Assembly: GCF_016862955.1 (NCBI RefSeq)
Contig: NZ_BONY01000007.1
Location: 1-64,000, forward strand
Origin: Rhizocola hellebori
GTDB taxonomy: Bacteria; Actinomycetota; Actinomycetes; Mycobacteriales; Micromonosporaceae
Reading direction: 5' to 3'
DNA: 64,000 bases
Position numbers and translations under genes: made by a program. Shown here in pieces: positions 1-8,997 of the stretch. Each line of letters starts with the position of its first letter. Position 1 is the stretch's first letter. Under the pieces are notes generated by a model, which searched no databases, was not told the origin of the DNA, and saw only the letters and a program-made list of their open reading frames with translations.

Positions 1-90
1 CTCTTCCGGGCGCTCCGACTCTTCCGGGCGCTCCGACTCTTCCGGGCGCTCCGACTCTTCCGGGCGCTCCGACTCTTCCGGGCGCTCCGG
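1..90 (+). repeat. 18-bp tandem repeat inside scpB, 5 copies
   Basis: Five head-to-tail copies of CTCTTCCGGGCGCTCCGA fill bases 1-90; the fifth ends in G instead of A. The unit is a multiple of three, and in the scpB frame each copy encodes Ser-Ser-Gly-Arg-Ser-Asp. The array touches the window edge, so the total copy number is unknown. Near-identical copies suggest recent slippage or recombination. Confidence 0.95.
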
Positions 91-1321
91 CTCGCCGAAA
101 GCCGCGGCTGACGAGCAAGCGGCCACGGCAGGCGCGCCGGATTCGACTCGCTCAGCCGCCGACGCGCCAAGCGCCCGCGCCGCGACCGGCGGCCATGCAG
201 GCACCGCGACCGGGGCCGGCGAAGGCCGCGCTGCGTCCGAGCCAGACGGCGCGCCCAGCGATACCTCCACGCCCAGCGGCGTGCCCGCGTCGAGTGGTGC
301 CCCTGAGGCTGGCGGTGCGTCTGCGGCAGGGGATGACGGTGCTGGCACCGGCGGAAGATCGTCGCGAATTCCGGGAAGTCGTGGTGTCGAGCAAAACGGA
401 TCCCACGAATTCGGGGAAATCGCGGACTCCGTCGAAGGCGAGCGCGCCCACCGCCAGAGCGGCGACGGGCAGAGCGGCGACCGGCAGAGCGGCGAGCACG
501 GCGGTCTGAGTGGCACGGCGGGCGGCGCGGCGGCTGGGGCTGGCGGCGACGGCGGGTCTGCGGCCGGTGGCGAGGGTGGGTCTGCGGCCAAGAAGGGGCG
601 GAGCAAGCGGGCGACCGGCGAGGGGGCGTCGCTCAAGGACGGCCTGGCTGTGGCGGAGATGCTGGCGAAGGCGTTGCCGGAGCAGCGGTCGAAGCCGCGC
701 AAGGCCGACGACGATGCTGACGCCGAGGCCGACCTGGAGGCCGAGGAGGATGACGAGCCGGAGAACTATCGCGAGTACGAGCCGGGCGAGTTCAAGGGCG
801 CGCTTGAAGCGATCCTCATGGTGGTGGACGAGCCGGTCAGCGAGCTCGTGCTGGCGACCGTGCTGGAGGTGCGGGCCGAGGATGTGGCCAACGCGCTCAT
901 GGAACTTTCGGCCTCCTACACAAGCCAGGGGCGCGGGTTCGATCTGCGGCGCGCGGCGGGTGGGTGGCGCTACTACACGCGGGCGGAATATTCGTCCTTT
1001 GTGGAGAGATTCGTCCTGGATGGACAGCAGCTGCGGCTCACCCAGGCGTCGCTGGAAACGCTGGCGGTGGTGGCTTACAAGCAGCCGGTGACCCGGGCGC
1101 GCATCGCGGCGATCCGGGGAGTGAACGTCGATGGCGTCATCCGGACTTTGATCACCAGGGGTATGGTGGAGGAGTGCGGGTCGGACCCGGACTCCGGGGG
1201 CCATTTGTACAGAACGACCACGCTCTTCCTGGAAAAGATGGGCTTGGATTCCGTGGAGCAGCTGCCGCCGCTCGCGCCCTTCCTTCCGGACAATCTTGAG
1301 GAGCTGGCCAACGGTGAGTGA
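1..1321 (+). CDS. scpB: Segregation and condensation protein B (ScpB), 5'-truncated by the window, with long low-complexity N-terminal extension
   Basis: ScpB is the winged-helix partner of the kleisin ScpA in the SMC condensin complex and acts on the nucleoid. The recognisable domain lies at about bases 770-1300 (GALEAILMVVDEPVS, LAVVAYKQPVTRARI and IRGVNVDGVI are typical motifs). Everything upstream is in frame to base 2 without a stop. It is Ser/Gly/Asp/Ala-rich, begins with SSGRSD repeats, and later becomes acidic (DDDADAEADLEAEEDDE). Typical ScpB proteins are about 180-280 residues, so this extension of more than 200 residues is unusual. An internal GTG at 281 is possible, but nothing marks it as the true start. 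The scpB-rluB order is the usual actinobacterial context, with scpA expected upstream. The stop overlaps the next start by 8 nt. Confidence 0.93.
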   Translation, partial: SSGRSDSSGRSDSSGRSDSSGRSDSSGRSGSPKAAADEQAATAGAPDSTRSAADAPSARAATGGHAGTATGAGEGRAASEPDGAPSDTSTPSGVPASSGAPEAGGASAAGDDGAGTGGRSSRIPGSRGVEQNGSHEFGEIADSVEGERAHRQSGDGQSGDRQSGEHGGLSGTAGGAAAGAGGDGGSAAGGEGGSAAKKGRSKRATGEGASLKDGLAVAEMLAKALPEQRSKPRKADDDADAEADLEAEEDDEPENYREYEPGEFKGALEAILMVVDEPVSELVLATVLEVRAEDVANALMELSASYTSQGRGFDLRRAAGGWRYYTRAEYSSFVERFVLDGQQLRLTQASLETLAVVAYKQPVTRARIAAIRGVNVDGVIRTLITRGMVEECGSDPDSGGHLYRTTTLFLEKMGLDSVEQLPPLAPFLPDNLEELANGE

Positions 1322-2069
1322 GGAACGGCTACAGAAGGTTCTCGCCGCCGCGGGGGTCGGATCGAGGCGGGCCTGTGAGGACCTGATCGATCGCCGCCGG
1401 GTCACCGTCGATGGCAAGGTCGCCAAACTGGGCGACAAGGTCGACGCGGAGACCGCGGTGATCCATGTCGACGGGCAGCGGGTCGTCACCGATACCAACC
1501 TTGTCTATCTGGCCATCAACAAGCCGCGTGGCGTGGTCTCGACCATGGCCGACGAGCGGGGCCGGGAGGCGATCGCCGACTACATCGGGGATCTGGGGGT
1601 GCGGGTCTATCACGTGGGCCGGCTCGACGCCGACACCGAGGGCCTGATGCTGCTGACCAACGACGGCTCGCTTGCCCACAAGCTGACCCACCCCTCCTAC
1701 GAGGTGCCCAAGACGTATCTGGTGGAGGTGCCGGGGCCGTTGCCGCGTGCGGTGGGCCGTGCTCTGCTCTCCGGTGTCGAGCTCGACGACGGCCCGGCCC
1801 GGGTCGACGCCTTCAAACTGGTGCAGGCCATAGATAAGAGCGCCTTGGTCGAGGTGGTGTTGCACGAGGGGCGCAACCGGATTGTGCGCCGGCTCTTCGA
1901 CGAGCTCGGCTTTCCGGTGCAGCGTCTGGTGCGCACCTCCATCGGGCCCATCAAACTGGGCGATCTGAAGGCGGGCCGGCATCGGCGGCTCAACCCTGGC
2001 GAGATAGCCGCGCTTTTCAAGCTGGTAGAGCGGGGCGATAAAGATCCCGCTGCTCGCCCACCACAGTGA
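1314..2069 (+). CDS. rluB: RsuA/RluB-family rRNA pseudouridine synthase
   Basis: This enzyme isomerises a uridine in rRNA to pseudouridine. The 251-residue protein has an S4 RNA-binding domain at about residues 3-50 (ERLQKVLAAAGVGSRR), then the catalytic domain with VGRLDADTEGLMLLTNDG, in which Asp105 is the expected nucleophile. The C-terminal HEGRNRIVRRLF motif is also typical of the family. I chose GTG 1314 because GAGGAG lies about 10 nt upstream and the S4 domain starts at once; a TTG at 1296 is in frame but less likely. It overlaps scpB by 8 nt, which suggests translational coupling. Its 3' end overlaps the convergent acetyltransferase gene by 53 bp. Confidence 0.93.
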   Translation: MSEERLQKVLAAAGVGSRRACEDLIDRRRVTVDGKVAKLGDKVDAETAVIHVDGQRVVTDTNLVYLAINKPRGVVSTMADERGREAIADYIGDLGVRVYHVGRLDADTEGLMLLTNDGSLAHKLTHPSYEVPKTYLVEVPGPLPRAVGRALLSGVELDDGPARVDAFKLVQAIDKSALVEVVLHEGRNRIVRRLFDELGFPVQRLVRTSIGPIKLGDLKAGRHRRLNPGEIAALFKLVERGDKDPAARPPQ

Positions 2070-2838
2070 ACCCGGCGGACTTGTAGAGCGCCACAGCGGC
2101 CGTGTTGGTGGACGGGGTGATGACCGCGACGGCCGACGCGCCGCGTTCCACCAGACCTGAGCAGAGACGGGCGAGAGTCTGCCGCCCGTAGCCGTGACCG
2201 CGGTGGTCGCTATGGGTGGCCATCGGCTCGACCAGAGCACACCTGCCGGGACCGGCGAGCCAGCCCGTCGCGGCGGAGGCCGCCTCCCCGGCGGGGGTGC
2301 GCACGAGCACCTCGAAACAGCCCGCGCCCGCCGGTGAGCGCCGCATCGTTTGCCAGCGCTCAACGGTGAAGGTGGAATTCTCGAAACCGGAGCGCTGCAC
2401 GGCAACCCGGTCGGCTACGTCGGCTGGGTCGAGGTCTGGGGTGGGGCCGTCGACCCTGATCGCGCTTGCCGCAATGACCATCCGCACCCACGGCTCGTCG
2501 TGGCGGGTCCAGCCGAGCTTTTCCAGCGCGTCCACCCCGTCGCACCACGCCTCGGCGGGGCCGACGAGTTTGTCGACATCGTCGGCCAGCAGACCCTGAT
2601 CGGCTCCGGGCGCAACAGAAACACGCATCACTGGGCCGTCGAGAAAGCCGACCGCGATCGGGGTTTGACCATCGAGCCACAGGTGGGTGATCAGCTTGCC
2701 GTGGCGCAGCTCCCAGCCGAGGTCGCCGCTGTGCAGCGGGCCGGGCAGGGCGTCGGCCGGGGTCCAGGAGTCTAATGCTTGCAGCGCCTGGCCGACTTCG
2801 GCTGGGCTGAGATCGAGGCGGCGGGGCGTCGTGGTCAC
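2017..2838 (-). CDS. GNAT-family N-acetyltransferase
   Basis: A predicted acyl-CoA-dependent N-acetyltransferase of about 273 residues. The C-terminal half carries the GNAT core, with the acetyl-CoA-binding loop HSDHRGHGYGRQTLARL and the late motif NTAAVALYKSAGFTVVGE. The N-terminal half resembles the degenerate first domain of two-domain actinobacterial GNATs. The substrate is unknown. GTG 2838 is the preferred start; the frame also opens at GTG 2892, but that would run across a dyad symmetry at 2879-2907. No clear Shine-Dalgarno is seen, so the start is uncertain. It is divergent from the ArsR-like regulator and tail-overlaps rluB. Confidence 0.8.
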   Translation of the reverse strand: MTTTPRRLDLSPAEVGQALQALDSWTPADALPGPLHSGDLGWELRHGKLITHLWLDGQTPIAVGFLDGPVMRVSVAPGADQGLLADDVDKLVGPAEAWCDGVDALEKLGWTRHDEPWVRMVIAASAIRVDGPTPDLDPADVADRVAVQRSGFENSTFTVERWQTMRRSPAGAGCFEVLVRTPAGEAASAATGWLAGPGRCALVEPMATHSDHRGHGYGRQTLARLCSGLVERGASAVAVITPSTNTAAVALYKSAGFTVVGEQRDLYRPALPA

Positions 2839-2878
2839 AACTGCGCACGGTAGGCGAACGAATGCGATGACGCCATCC

Positions 2879-2907
2879 AATTGCGGCAACACGTTCGGAC
2901 CGCAATT
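2879..2907. promoter_or_regulatory. Candidate operator dyad between divergent GNAT and ArsR-like genes
   Basis: AATTGCGG at 2879-2886 and its exact reverse complement CCGCAATT at 2900-2907 flank a 13-bp spacer. The right arm ends 11 bp before the ATG of the regulator gene at 2919. This suggests autoregulation and possibly control of the divergent acetyltransferase. This is inference from symmetry and position. Confidence 0.4.
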
Positions 2908-2918
2908 ATGGACCCATC

Positions 2919-3929
2919 ATGCTGACGATTTCTTTCACCAGCGTTGATCTGATGAAGACGCGGCTGGCCAGTGCGCCCGACCCGATGTGGGAGCTGACGC
3001 TGAGCCTGCACCGGTTGCGCAGCCCTGGCCCACAGATTTTTCAGGAGTGGCGGCGCTCGACGTTGTCCCGGTTGCAGCACCCGTCGGGCATGCAGTCGTT
3101 ACAGCTTCTCCTCGAGTTGGTACCAGTCACAGGTTATTTTCCCGACTTCCTCACCCCGGCCGAGGCCGAGCAAGGCTTCGAGGCCGGCGTGCAGGCCATC
3201 CTTTCCACTCCGGTGCAGCGGCTCGGCGCAGACATGGAAATCCTTGCGCAGCAACGCAAACTCCCGGCGTGGGCGGGTCAGCTGGCGCGCGGTGAGCCAG
3301 AGTTGCTGGAGCGGCTGGGCCTGGCGTTGCGCGACTATCACGCCGCGGCGATCGCCCCCTTCCAAACCGAGATCCGGGCGAGCGTCCACATTGACCGGTC
3401 GCGCCGGGCCCGGAGCCTGACCACCGGCGGCTACGAGCAGATGCTCGCCGGGATGCGTCCGGCGTTGCGATGGACCGATTCGGCGATCGAAGCGGACTAT
3501 CCGCACCGGCATGTCTGTGAGCTCGACGGCCGGGGGCTGGTGATGGTGCCGTCGTTCTTCTGCTGGGGCAGGCCGATCGCGTTGAAGAACACCGAGTTGC
3601 CGCCGGTGCTCGTCTTCCCGATCGAGGGCGACGCCCGTTATTTGGCCCTGGGCAAGGCCATCCGCGAGAACGCCTCCAGCCGCAGCCTCGCCGCGCTGCT
3701 GGGCAAGACCCGCGCGGCGGTGCTGGAGACCATCGCCGACGGCTGCACCACCGGGGAGATAGCCCGGCGGCTGGATGTGTCGCTCGCCACTGCCAGCGAG
3801 CACGCCACCGTGCTGCGCCGGGCGGGTCTGGTGGTCAGCGTCCGGGACGGAAACTCGATGCTGCACGCGCTCACCCCGGTCGCCACCGCGTTGCTGGACA
3901 GCTCCGCTCAAGGGTTGCCCGCGATGTAA
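2919..3929 (+). CDS. ArsR-like winged-helix transcriptional regulator with large N-terminal domain
   Basis: A 336-residue predicted DNA-binding protein. The winged-helix region is at the C-terminus, about residues 250-325 (GKTRAAVLETIADGCTTGEI, then ARRLDVSLATASEHATVLRR and a wing RDGNSMLHALTP). This is the layout of the long ArsR-type regulators common in Streptomyces and relatives, where a roughly 230-residue N-terminal domain of unknown ligand precedes the helix-turn-helix. No metal-binding Cys cluster is visible, so metal sensing is unlikely. It lies 17 bp upstream of the helicase gene and may be co-transcribed with it. The dyad at 2879-2907 is a possible autoregulatory site. Confidence 0.82.
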   Translation: MLTISFTSVDLMKTRLASAPDPMWELTLSLHRLRSPGPQIFQEWRRSTLSRLQHPSGMQSLQLLLELVPVTGYFPDFLTPAEAEQGFEAGVQAILSTPVQRLGADMEILAQQRKLPAWAGQLARGEPELLERLGLALRDYHAAAIAPFQTEIRASVHIDRSRRARSLTTGGYEQMLAGMRPALRWTDSAIEADYPHRHVCELDGRGLVMVPSFFCWGRPIALKNTELPPVLVFPIEGDARYLALGKAIRENASSRSLAALLGKTRAAVLETIADGCTTGEIARRLDVSLATASEHATVLRRAGLVVSVRDGNSMLHALTPVATALLDSSAQGLPAM

Positions 3930-3946
3930 GGCATGATGGGGGCATC

Positions 3947-6418
3947 ATGACGCTTACAGACCGCCTCCCCGACACCCATGACCCTGAGGTGTTGCTCGAC
4001 CTTTTCTCAAGCTGGGCCAATGAGAAGGGCATTTCGCTCTACCCGGCACAGGAGGAGGCGCTGTTCGAGGTGGCCGTCGGCTCGAACGTGATCCTGAGCA
4101 CGCCCACCGGTTCGGGTAAGAGCATGGTCGCGTTAGGCGCTCATTTCTTTGCAATGTCGGAAAATATTCGAACGTTCTACACGGCGCCCATCAAAGCGCT
4201 GGTGTCGGAAAAGTTTTTCGCACTGTGCGCGGCCTTCGGGCCGGAGAACGTCGGCATGATGACCGGTGACGCGAGCGTGAACTCCGACGCGCCGATCATC
4301 TGCTGCACGGCCGAGATCCTGGCCAACCTCGCACTGCGCGACGGCGCGGAGGCCGATGTGGGCCAGGTGGTCATGGACGAGTTCCACTTCTACGCCGAGC
4401 CCGACCGCGGCTGGGCGTGGCAGGTGCCGATTATCGAGCTGCCGAAGGCACAGTTCATCCTGATGTCGGCAACGCTGGGCGATGTCACCCGGTTCAAGGA
4501 GGACCTCGAGCGGCGCACCGGCCGGTCCACCGCGGTGATCAGCTCGGGCGAGCGCCCGGTGCCGCTGATTCACTCCTACGTGATGACTCCGCTGCACGAG
4601 ACCATCGAAGAGCTGCTGTCCACCAAGCAGGCGCCCATCTATATCGTGCACTTCACGCAGGCCGCCGCGCTGGAACAGGCGAGCGCGCTGATGAGCATCA
4701 ACATGTGCACCCGCGCGGAGAAGGATGCCATCGCCGAGCTGATCGGCAACTTCCGGTTCACGGCCGGCTTCGGCAAAGCGCTTTCACGTCTTGTCCGGCA
4801 CGGCATCGGCGTGCATCACGCGGGCATGCTGCCGAAGTACCGCCGCTTGGTTGAGTTGCTCGCCCAGGCTGGCTTGCTCAAGGTGGTCTGTGGCACGGAT
4901 ACGCTCGGGGTGGGCATCAATCTTCCAATCCGGACGGTCCTGTTTACCGGGTTGAACAAGTTCGACGGCATCCGGATGCGTCTGCTCAAAGCGCGTGAGT
5001 TCCATCAGATCGCGGGAAGGGCCGGGCGGGCCGGTTTCGACACCCTCGGCACGGTCATCGTGCAAGCGCCAGATCACGTCATCGAAAACGAGAAGGCGGT
5101 CACCAAAGCGGCCGGTGACGCGAAGAAGTTGCGCAAACTGGTGAAGAAGAAACCTCCCGAGGGTTTCGTCGGCTGGGGTCAGCCCACCTTCGAGCGCCTG
5201 GTCGCCGCCGAGCCGGAGCCCCTGACGTCGAGCTTCAAGGTCAGTCATGCCATGGTGCTCAACGTTATCGAGCGCGGCGGGGACGCCTTCGGCCACATGC
5301 GGCATCTGCTCACCGACAACCACGAGTCGCCTTCCGCGCGCCGCGGCCACATCCGGCGTGCGATCGCTATCTATCGCGCGCTGCGCTCGGCGGGCATCGT
5401 GTCGCAGAGCGAAGACGGCCGGGTGGCGGTGACCGACGAGCTTCAGCTCGGCTTCGCTCTCAATCAGCCGCTGTCGCCCTTCGCCATCGCCGCGATCGAG
5501 TTGTTGTCGCCGCAGGAGCCCGACTATCTGCTCGACGTAGTCTCCATCATCGAGTCCACTTTGGAGGATCCACGCCAGATCCTCTACGCGCAGCAGGACA
5601 GGGCCAAAGGCGAAGCGGTGGCCCAGATGAAGGCCGACGGCATCGAATATGAAGAGCGCATGGCGCTGCTGGAGAACATCACCTATCCCAAGCCGCTGGC
5701 GGAACTGCTCGAGGTGGCCTTCGAGACCTACCGGCAGAGCCATCCGTGGGTCGAGGATCAGCGGCTGTCGCCCAAGTCGGTGGTGCGCGACATGTACTCC
5801 GGCGGCATGACCTTCACCGAATACGTCAGCTTCTACGGGCTGGCGCGCTCGGAAGGACTGGTGCTGCGCTACCTGGCCGATGCCTACAAGGCGCTCAAGC
5901 AGACGGTGCCCGACGACGCCAAGACCGAGGAGCTCAGCGATCTCATCGAGTGGCTGGGTGAGGTGGTGCGGCAGGTCGACTCCAGCCTGCTCGACGAGTG
6001 GGAGCAGCTGCAGAACCCGGGCGAAAAGGGCCTCGACGTCACGCCGCCCGCGATCACCCGCAACGTGCGGGCGCTGCGGGTGCAGGTGCGAAACGCTTTG
6101 TTCCGCCGGGTGGAGCTGGCCGCGCGCCGGCGGGTGGATCTGCTTTCCCAGCTCGATCCCGATATCGACTGGGCCGACGCGCTTGACGCGTATTTCGCCG
6201 ACTACGACGAGATCGGCACCGACGCCGCCGCCCGCGGCCCGGCCATGTTCGTGCTCGAGGAGGGCAAGGAAATCTGGCGGGTCAGGCAGATCCTGGCCGA
6301 TCCGGAGTCCAATCACGACTGGAACATCGGCGCCGAGGTCGACCTGGCCGCCTCCGACGAAGCGGGCGAAGCGGTGATTAAGGTGACCTACGTCCAGGTG
6401 ATGGGCAGCGACTCGTAG
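3947..6418 (+). CDS. DEAD/DEAH-box Ski2-like helicase with DUF3516-type C-terminus
   Basis: An 823-residue superfamily 2 helicase, predicted to unwind RNA or nucleic-acid duplexes with ATP. Visible motifs are Walker A TPTGSGKS (about 52-59), motif Ia TAPIKALVSEKF, the Walker B variant DEFH (144-147), motif III SAT (174-176), and the second RecA fold with GVGINLPIRTV and the motif VI region HQIAGRAGRAG. The remaining 350 or so residues match the C-terminal region found in actinobacterial helicases annotated with DUF3516. The biological role is not settled. The ATG start follows GGGGG with suitable spacing. Its last 31 bp overlap the convergent P450 gene. Confidence 0.9.
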   Translation: MTLTDRLPDTHDPEVLLDLFSSWANEKGISLYPAQEEALFEVAVGSNVILSTPTGSGKSMVALGAHFFAMSENIRTFYTAPIKALVSEKFFALCAAFGPENVGMMTGDASVNSDAPIICCTAEILANLALRDGAEADVGQVVMDEFHFYAEPDRGWAWQVPIIELPKAQFILMSATLGDVTRFKEDLERRTGRSTAVISSGERPVPLIHSYVMTPLHETIEELLSTKQAPIYIVHFTQAAALEQASALMSINMCTRAEKDAIAELIGNFRFTAGFGKALSRLVRHGIGVHHAGMLPKYRRLVELLAQAGLLKVVCGTDTLGVGINLPIRTVLFTGLNKFDGIRMRLLKAREFHQIAGRAGRAGFDTLGTVIVQAPDHVIENEKAVTKAAGDAKKLRKLVKKKPPEGFVGWGQPTFERLVAAEPEPLTSSFKVSHAMVLNVIERGGDAFGHMRHLLTDNHESPSARRGHIRRAIAIYRALRSAGIVSQSEDGRVAVTDELQLGFALNQPLSPFAIAAIELLSPQEPDYLLDVVSIIESTLEDPRQILYAQQDRAKGEAVAQMKADGIEYEERMALLENITYPKPLAELLEVAFETYRQSHPWVEDQRLSPKSVVRDMYSGGMTFTEYVSFYGLARSEGLVLRYLADAYKALKQTVPDDAKTEELSDLIEWLGEVVRQVDSSLLDEWEQLQNPGEKGLDVTPPAITRNVRALRVQVRNALFRRVELAARRRVDLLSQLDPDIDWADALDAYFADYDEIGTDAAARGPAMFVLEEGKEIWRVRQILADPESNHDWNIGAEVDLAASDEAGEAVIKVTYVQVMGSDS

Positions 6419-7536
6419 CCGCGAAGCACCAACCTGTTGCGCCGCAACGGCTCTCCCGCTAGGGCCAGCTGCGGTAGGCGGCGCAGCAGAAGCGGGAAGG
6501 CGATCCGCGCTTCCAAGCGGGCCAGCGCCGCGCCCAGACAGAAATGCGCGCCCGCGCCGAAAGAGATCGAGGTGTTGCCGGGCCGCTCCGGGTGGAAATG
6601 GTCTGGGTGCACGAAACGATCCGGGTCGCGATTGGCCGAGCCGATGAGCGCCATCAGGTAGGTTCCGGCCTCGATGCGCTGTCCCTCCAGCACGGTGGTC
6701 TCCTTGGCCTCCCGTGAGGTCAGCTGAACCGGCGGATCGAAGCGAAGAAACTCCTCGACATAGACGTCGACCAGCTCGGGTGCGCCGGACAGCCGGGCCA
6801 GCTGCTCGGGGCGCTGCAGCAGCGTCATCACCCCGTTGCCGATGAGGTTGGTGGTCGTCTCGAATCCGGCGAGCAGAAGCAGCGCAAGGTTTCCCAGCAA
6901 CTCAGACTCGGAAAGCTCCGCCGCGGAGACCAGCTCAGAGATCAGATCATTTTGGCGGGTACCACGCCTGCTGCGCACCAGATCGGAGAAGTAGGCCTCG
7001 AACAGCTCGGCCGCGGACTGCGCGGCAGCGGCCTCGTCCAGGGTGAAGGTGCCCTCCAGCGCGATGGCGAAATCGGCGGCCACCGGCCTGAACCAGGAGC
7101 GGTCCTTTTCCGGTACCCCCAAAAGCTCACAGATGACACCCAGAGGCAGGCGATAGGCGAAGTCGTCGATCAGGTCGGCGGGGGCACCCTTCTGGGTGAT
7201 CTCGTCGATCAGGGCGTTGGCCTGGCTTTCGATCGCCACAGCCAGCTCGGCCACCCGCCTGGCCGTGAAAGCGCCACTCATCAGCCTGCGCACCCGCGTG
7301 TGCTCGGGCGGGTTGGTGCTCAGGATCGAGCTGGAAAGCAGCAGGAACGAGGCGTCCTGGGCAGCGAACGTGGGATCCCTGAGCAGCCCGTTGACCGCGT
7401 CGAACGAGGTGGCCACCAGGTATCCGGGCTCGACGGTCACCAGGGTGCCGTGCTCACGAAGCTCGGCATAGAGAGGATAGGGATCTTCCCGGCCCTCTTC
7501 GCTCAGCAACGTGGTGATCAGCTCCAGCGGCTTCAT
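6388..7536 (-). CDS. Cytochrome P450
   Basis: A 382-residue soluble bacterial P450 monooxygenase that uses a heme thiolate and external electron carriers. Diagnostic features are the I-helix AGFETT (223-228), the ExxR pair Glu262/Arg265, and the heme loop SFGAGAHFCLGAALARLE with Cys333 as the proximal ligand. The length is slightly short but normal for actinomycete CYPs of the CYP107-like group. No ferredoxin or reductase gene is adjacent and no biosynthetic cluster surrounds it, so the substrate cannot be inferred. Its 3' end overlaps the convergent helicase gene by 31 bp. Confidence 0.92.
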   Translation of the reverse strand: MKPLELITTLLSEEGREDPYPLYAELREHGTLVTVEPGYLVATSFDAVNGLLRDPTFAAQDASFLLLSSSILSTNPPEHTRVRRLMSGAFTARRVAELAVAIESQANALIDEITQKGAPADLIDDFAYRLPLGVICELLGVPEKDRSWFRPVAADFAIALEGTFTLDEAAAAQSAAELFEAYFSDLVRSRRGTRQNDLISELVSAAELSESELLGNLALLLLAGFETTTNLIGNGVMTLLQRPEQLARLSGAPELVDVYVEEFLRFDPPVQLTSREAKETTVLEGQRIEAGTYLMALIGSANRDPDRFVHPDHFHPERPGNTSISFGAGAHFCLGAALARLEARIAFPLLLRRLPQLALAGEPLRRNRLVLRGYESLPITWT

Positions 7537-7540
7537 CGCC

Positions 7541-7700
7541 TCATCGTGCCAGGGCCGCGCCAGCGCGGGGTGGGCTGCGGGGTCGGGGTCGCGCCAGCGC
7601 GGTTGACTGCCGGGGGTGCAGGGTCGGGGTCGCGGTGGCGCGGGGTGGGTGCGGGGCTGCGTCGGGTGGGTGCAGGGGCGGGGTCGCGGCGATGCCGGGG
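7541..7700. other. G-rich non-coding spacer with degenerate repeats
   Basis: About 160 bp between the P450 start and the end of the ligase gene. The + strand is very G-rich, with recurring GGGTCGGGGTCGCG-like and GCGGGGTGGGTGCGGGG-like blocks. I see no convincing gene. Runs of three to five G residues could form quadruplexes on this strand. Some of it must hold the P450 promoter, but no clear -10/-35 is visible. Confidence 0.5.
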
Positions 7701-8915
7701 TCAGGGCCAGTCGAGGGTCTGCGGATCGTCGGCGGGGCAGCGGCCGCGATAGGTGTAGGTGACCGCGAACCGTTCCACCGCTTCACAAACCCAGGGCGGG
7801 GCGCTCAGCCGGGCGAGCGCGTCGATCGCGATGCGCAGGCACTCGCGGGCCGCGGTGGCGAGCCTCGGATTGAGCAGCCCGCGCCGGGCGGCGGTGACCC
7901 AGATGTCACGCCGGTCGGGAATCGGTTGCCGCGAAACGAGTTCGAAGGTCTCGTCGGAGGCGCGGGCATCGTCGAGCAGCGCCGCCACCACGGCAAGGGG
8001 CACCACCCAGCCCTGGCCGGGCTGCGAGTCCACCATCCGGATCTCCAGATAGCCGCACGGGCGCACCGGCGGGATCACCGTTTTGACGTGGCGGACAAGG
8101 TCGTGGATCGTCGCCGTGCGCAGATCGGCGTCGCGCAGCCAGCCCCGCATGGTCAGCCCGCGCGGTGGGGGCGACCAGGGCCGCGGTGGGTGCTCCGGAA
8201 TCCCGACCACCAGGGCGTCCATCGCGTACCGGGCCCACGCTCGGCGCGGATCGATGTCCAGGGCCATCGGGTCTGTCCGGGTCGGGTCGGTCTGGAACCG
8301 GATCACCTGACGCCGCGACCGGGCCGGGCTGCTGGGCGGTCCCGCCGAATTGGCGAAGATCGCCGTGAGCAGCGGGCCGAGACAGTTGGCAAGCAACCAG
8401 CGCCGAGAACGCCCGCGCCACCCGTCGGTGGCGTCGCCGGCGTCCACATTGATCTGTATCGAGGCGGAGTTGGCCAGCATCAGCCGCCCCATCGACCCGA
8501 AGTGGCTGTAATGCGATTCGAGCGCGGCGTGGCGGGGATGTTCGGTCATCATCTGCGGCTTGCGCGGGTCGAGCCCGGTGCCGTAGAGGATCAGGCCGGC
8601 CGAGGCCAAACGCGATTCGACGGCATGGGTGTCGGTGCGCGCGGCGTTGATGCAGTCGGCCAGATTGCCGAACGGCCGGGTGCTCAGCTCCAGCTGTCCG
8701 CCCGGCTGGAAGGAGATCAGGCTGCCGCCCGGCAGCGCGGCGCGCTCGGTGTCGAGCAGGCTCACCAGTTCCTTGACCGCTATGCGGCGATGGAGGTCCC
8801 GGGGATCGAGCACGATCCACTCCAGCTCGGTGCCGATCCGGCCGACCTGTTCCCGGTCGAAACCCGTACTGAAGATGATCTCTTCCGCCTCGGTTTCGGA
8901 GAGCGCCTTATTCAC
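7701..8915 (-). CDS. egtA: Glutamate-cysteine ligase, EgtA-like
   Basis: A 404-residue ATP-dependent ligase of the GCS2 family that makes gamma-glutamylcysteine. In actinobacteria this feeds ergothioneine synthesis. Family signatures are GTELEWIVLD near residues 28-37, GGSLISFQPGGQLELSTRP, MMTEHPRHAALESHY, NSASIQINVDAGD and YLEIRMVDSQPG. The GTG start at 8915 is preceded by GGGGAGGAG. The usual partners egtB, egtC and egtD are not adjacent, so this is an isolated copy here. A short-substrate gamma-glutamyl ligase with another role cannot be excluded. Confidence 0.85.
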   Translation of the reverse strand: MNKALSETEAEEIIFSTGFDREQVGRIGTELEWIVLDPRDLHRRIAVKELVSLLDTERAALPGGSLISFQPGGQLELSTRPFGNLADCINAARTDTHAVESRLASAGLILYGTGLDPRKPQMMTEHPRHAALESHYSHFGSMGRLMLANSASIQINVDAGDATDGWRGRSRRWLLANCLGPLLTAIFANSAGPPSSPARSRRQVIRFQTDPTRTDPMALDIDPRRAWARYAMDALVVGIPEHPPRPWSPPPRGLTMRGWLRDADLRTATIHDLVRHVKTVIPPVRPCGYLEIRMVDSQPGQGWVVPLAVVAALLDDARASDETFELVSRQPIPDRRDIWVTAARRGLLNPRLATAARECLRIAIDALARLSAPPWVCEAVERFAVTYTYRGRCPADDPQTLDWP

Positions 8916-8997
8916 GCGCTACTCCTCCCCTGCGGGCACATCTAGCATTGTCAATAATTAAGCCAGATGACTACTCGCGGTGTCTAGTCACTCACTT

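Noticed and set aside
4784-6316. 510-codon minus-strand frame over the helicase
   Set aside because: Antisense to clear SF2 helicase motifs; composition typical of a shadow frame.
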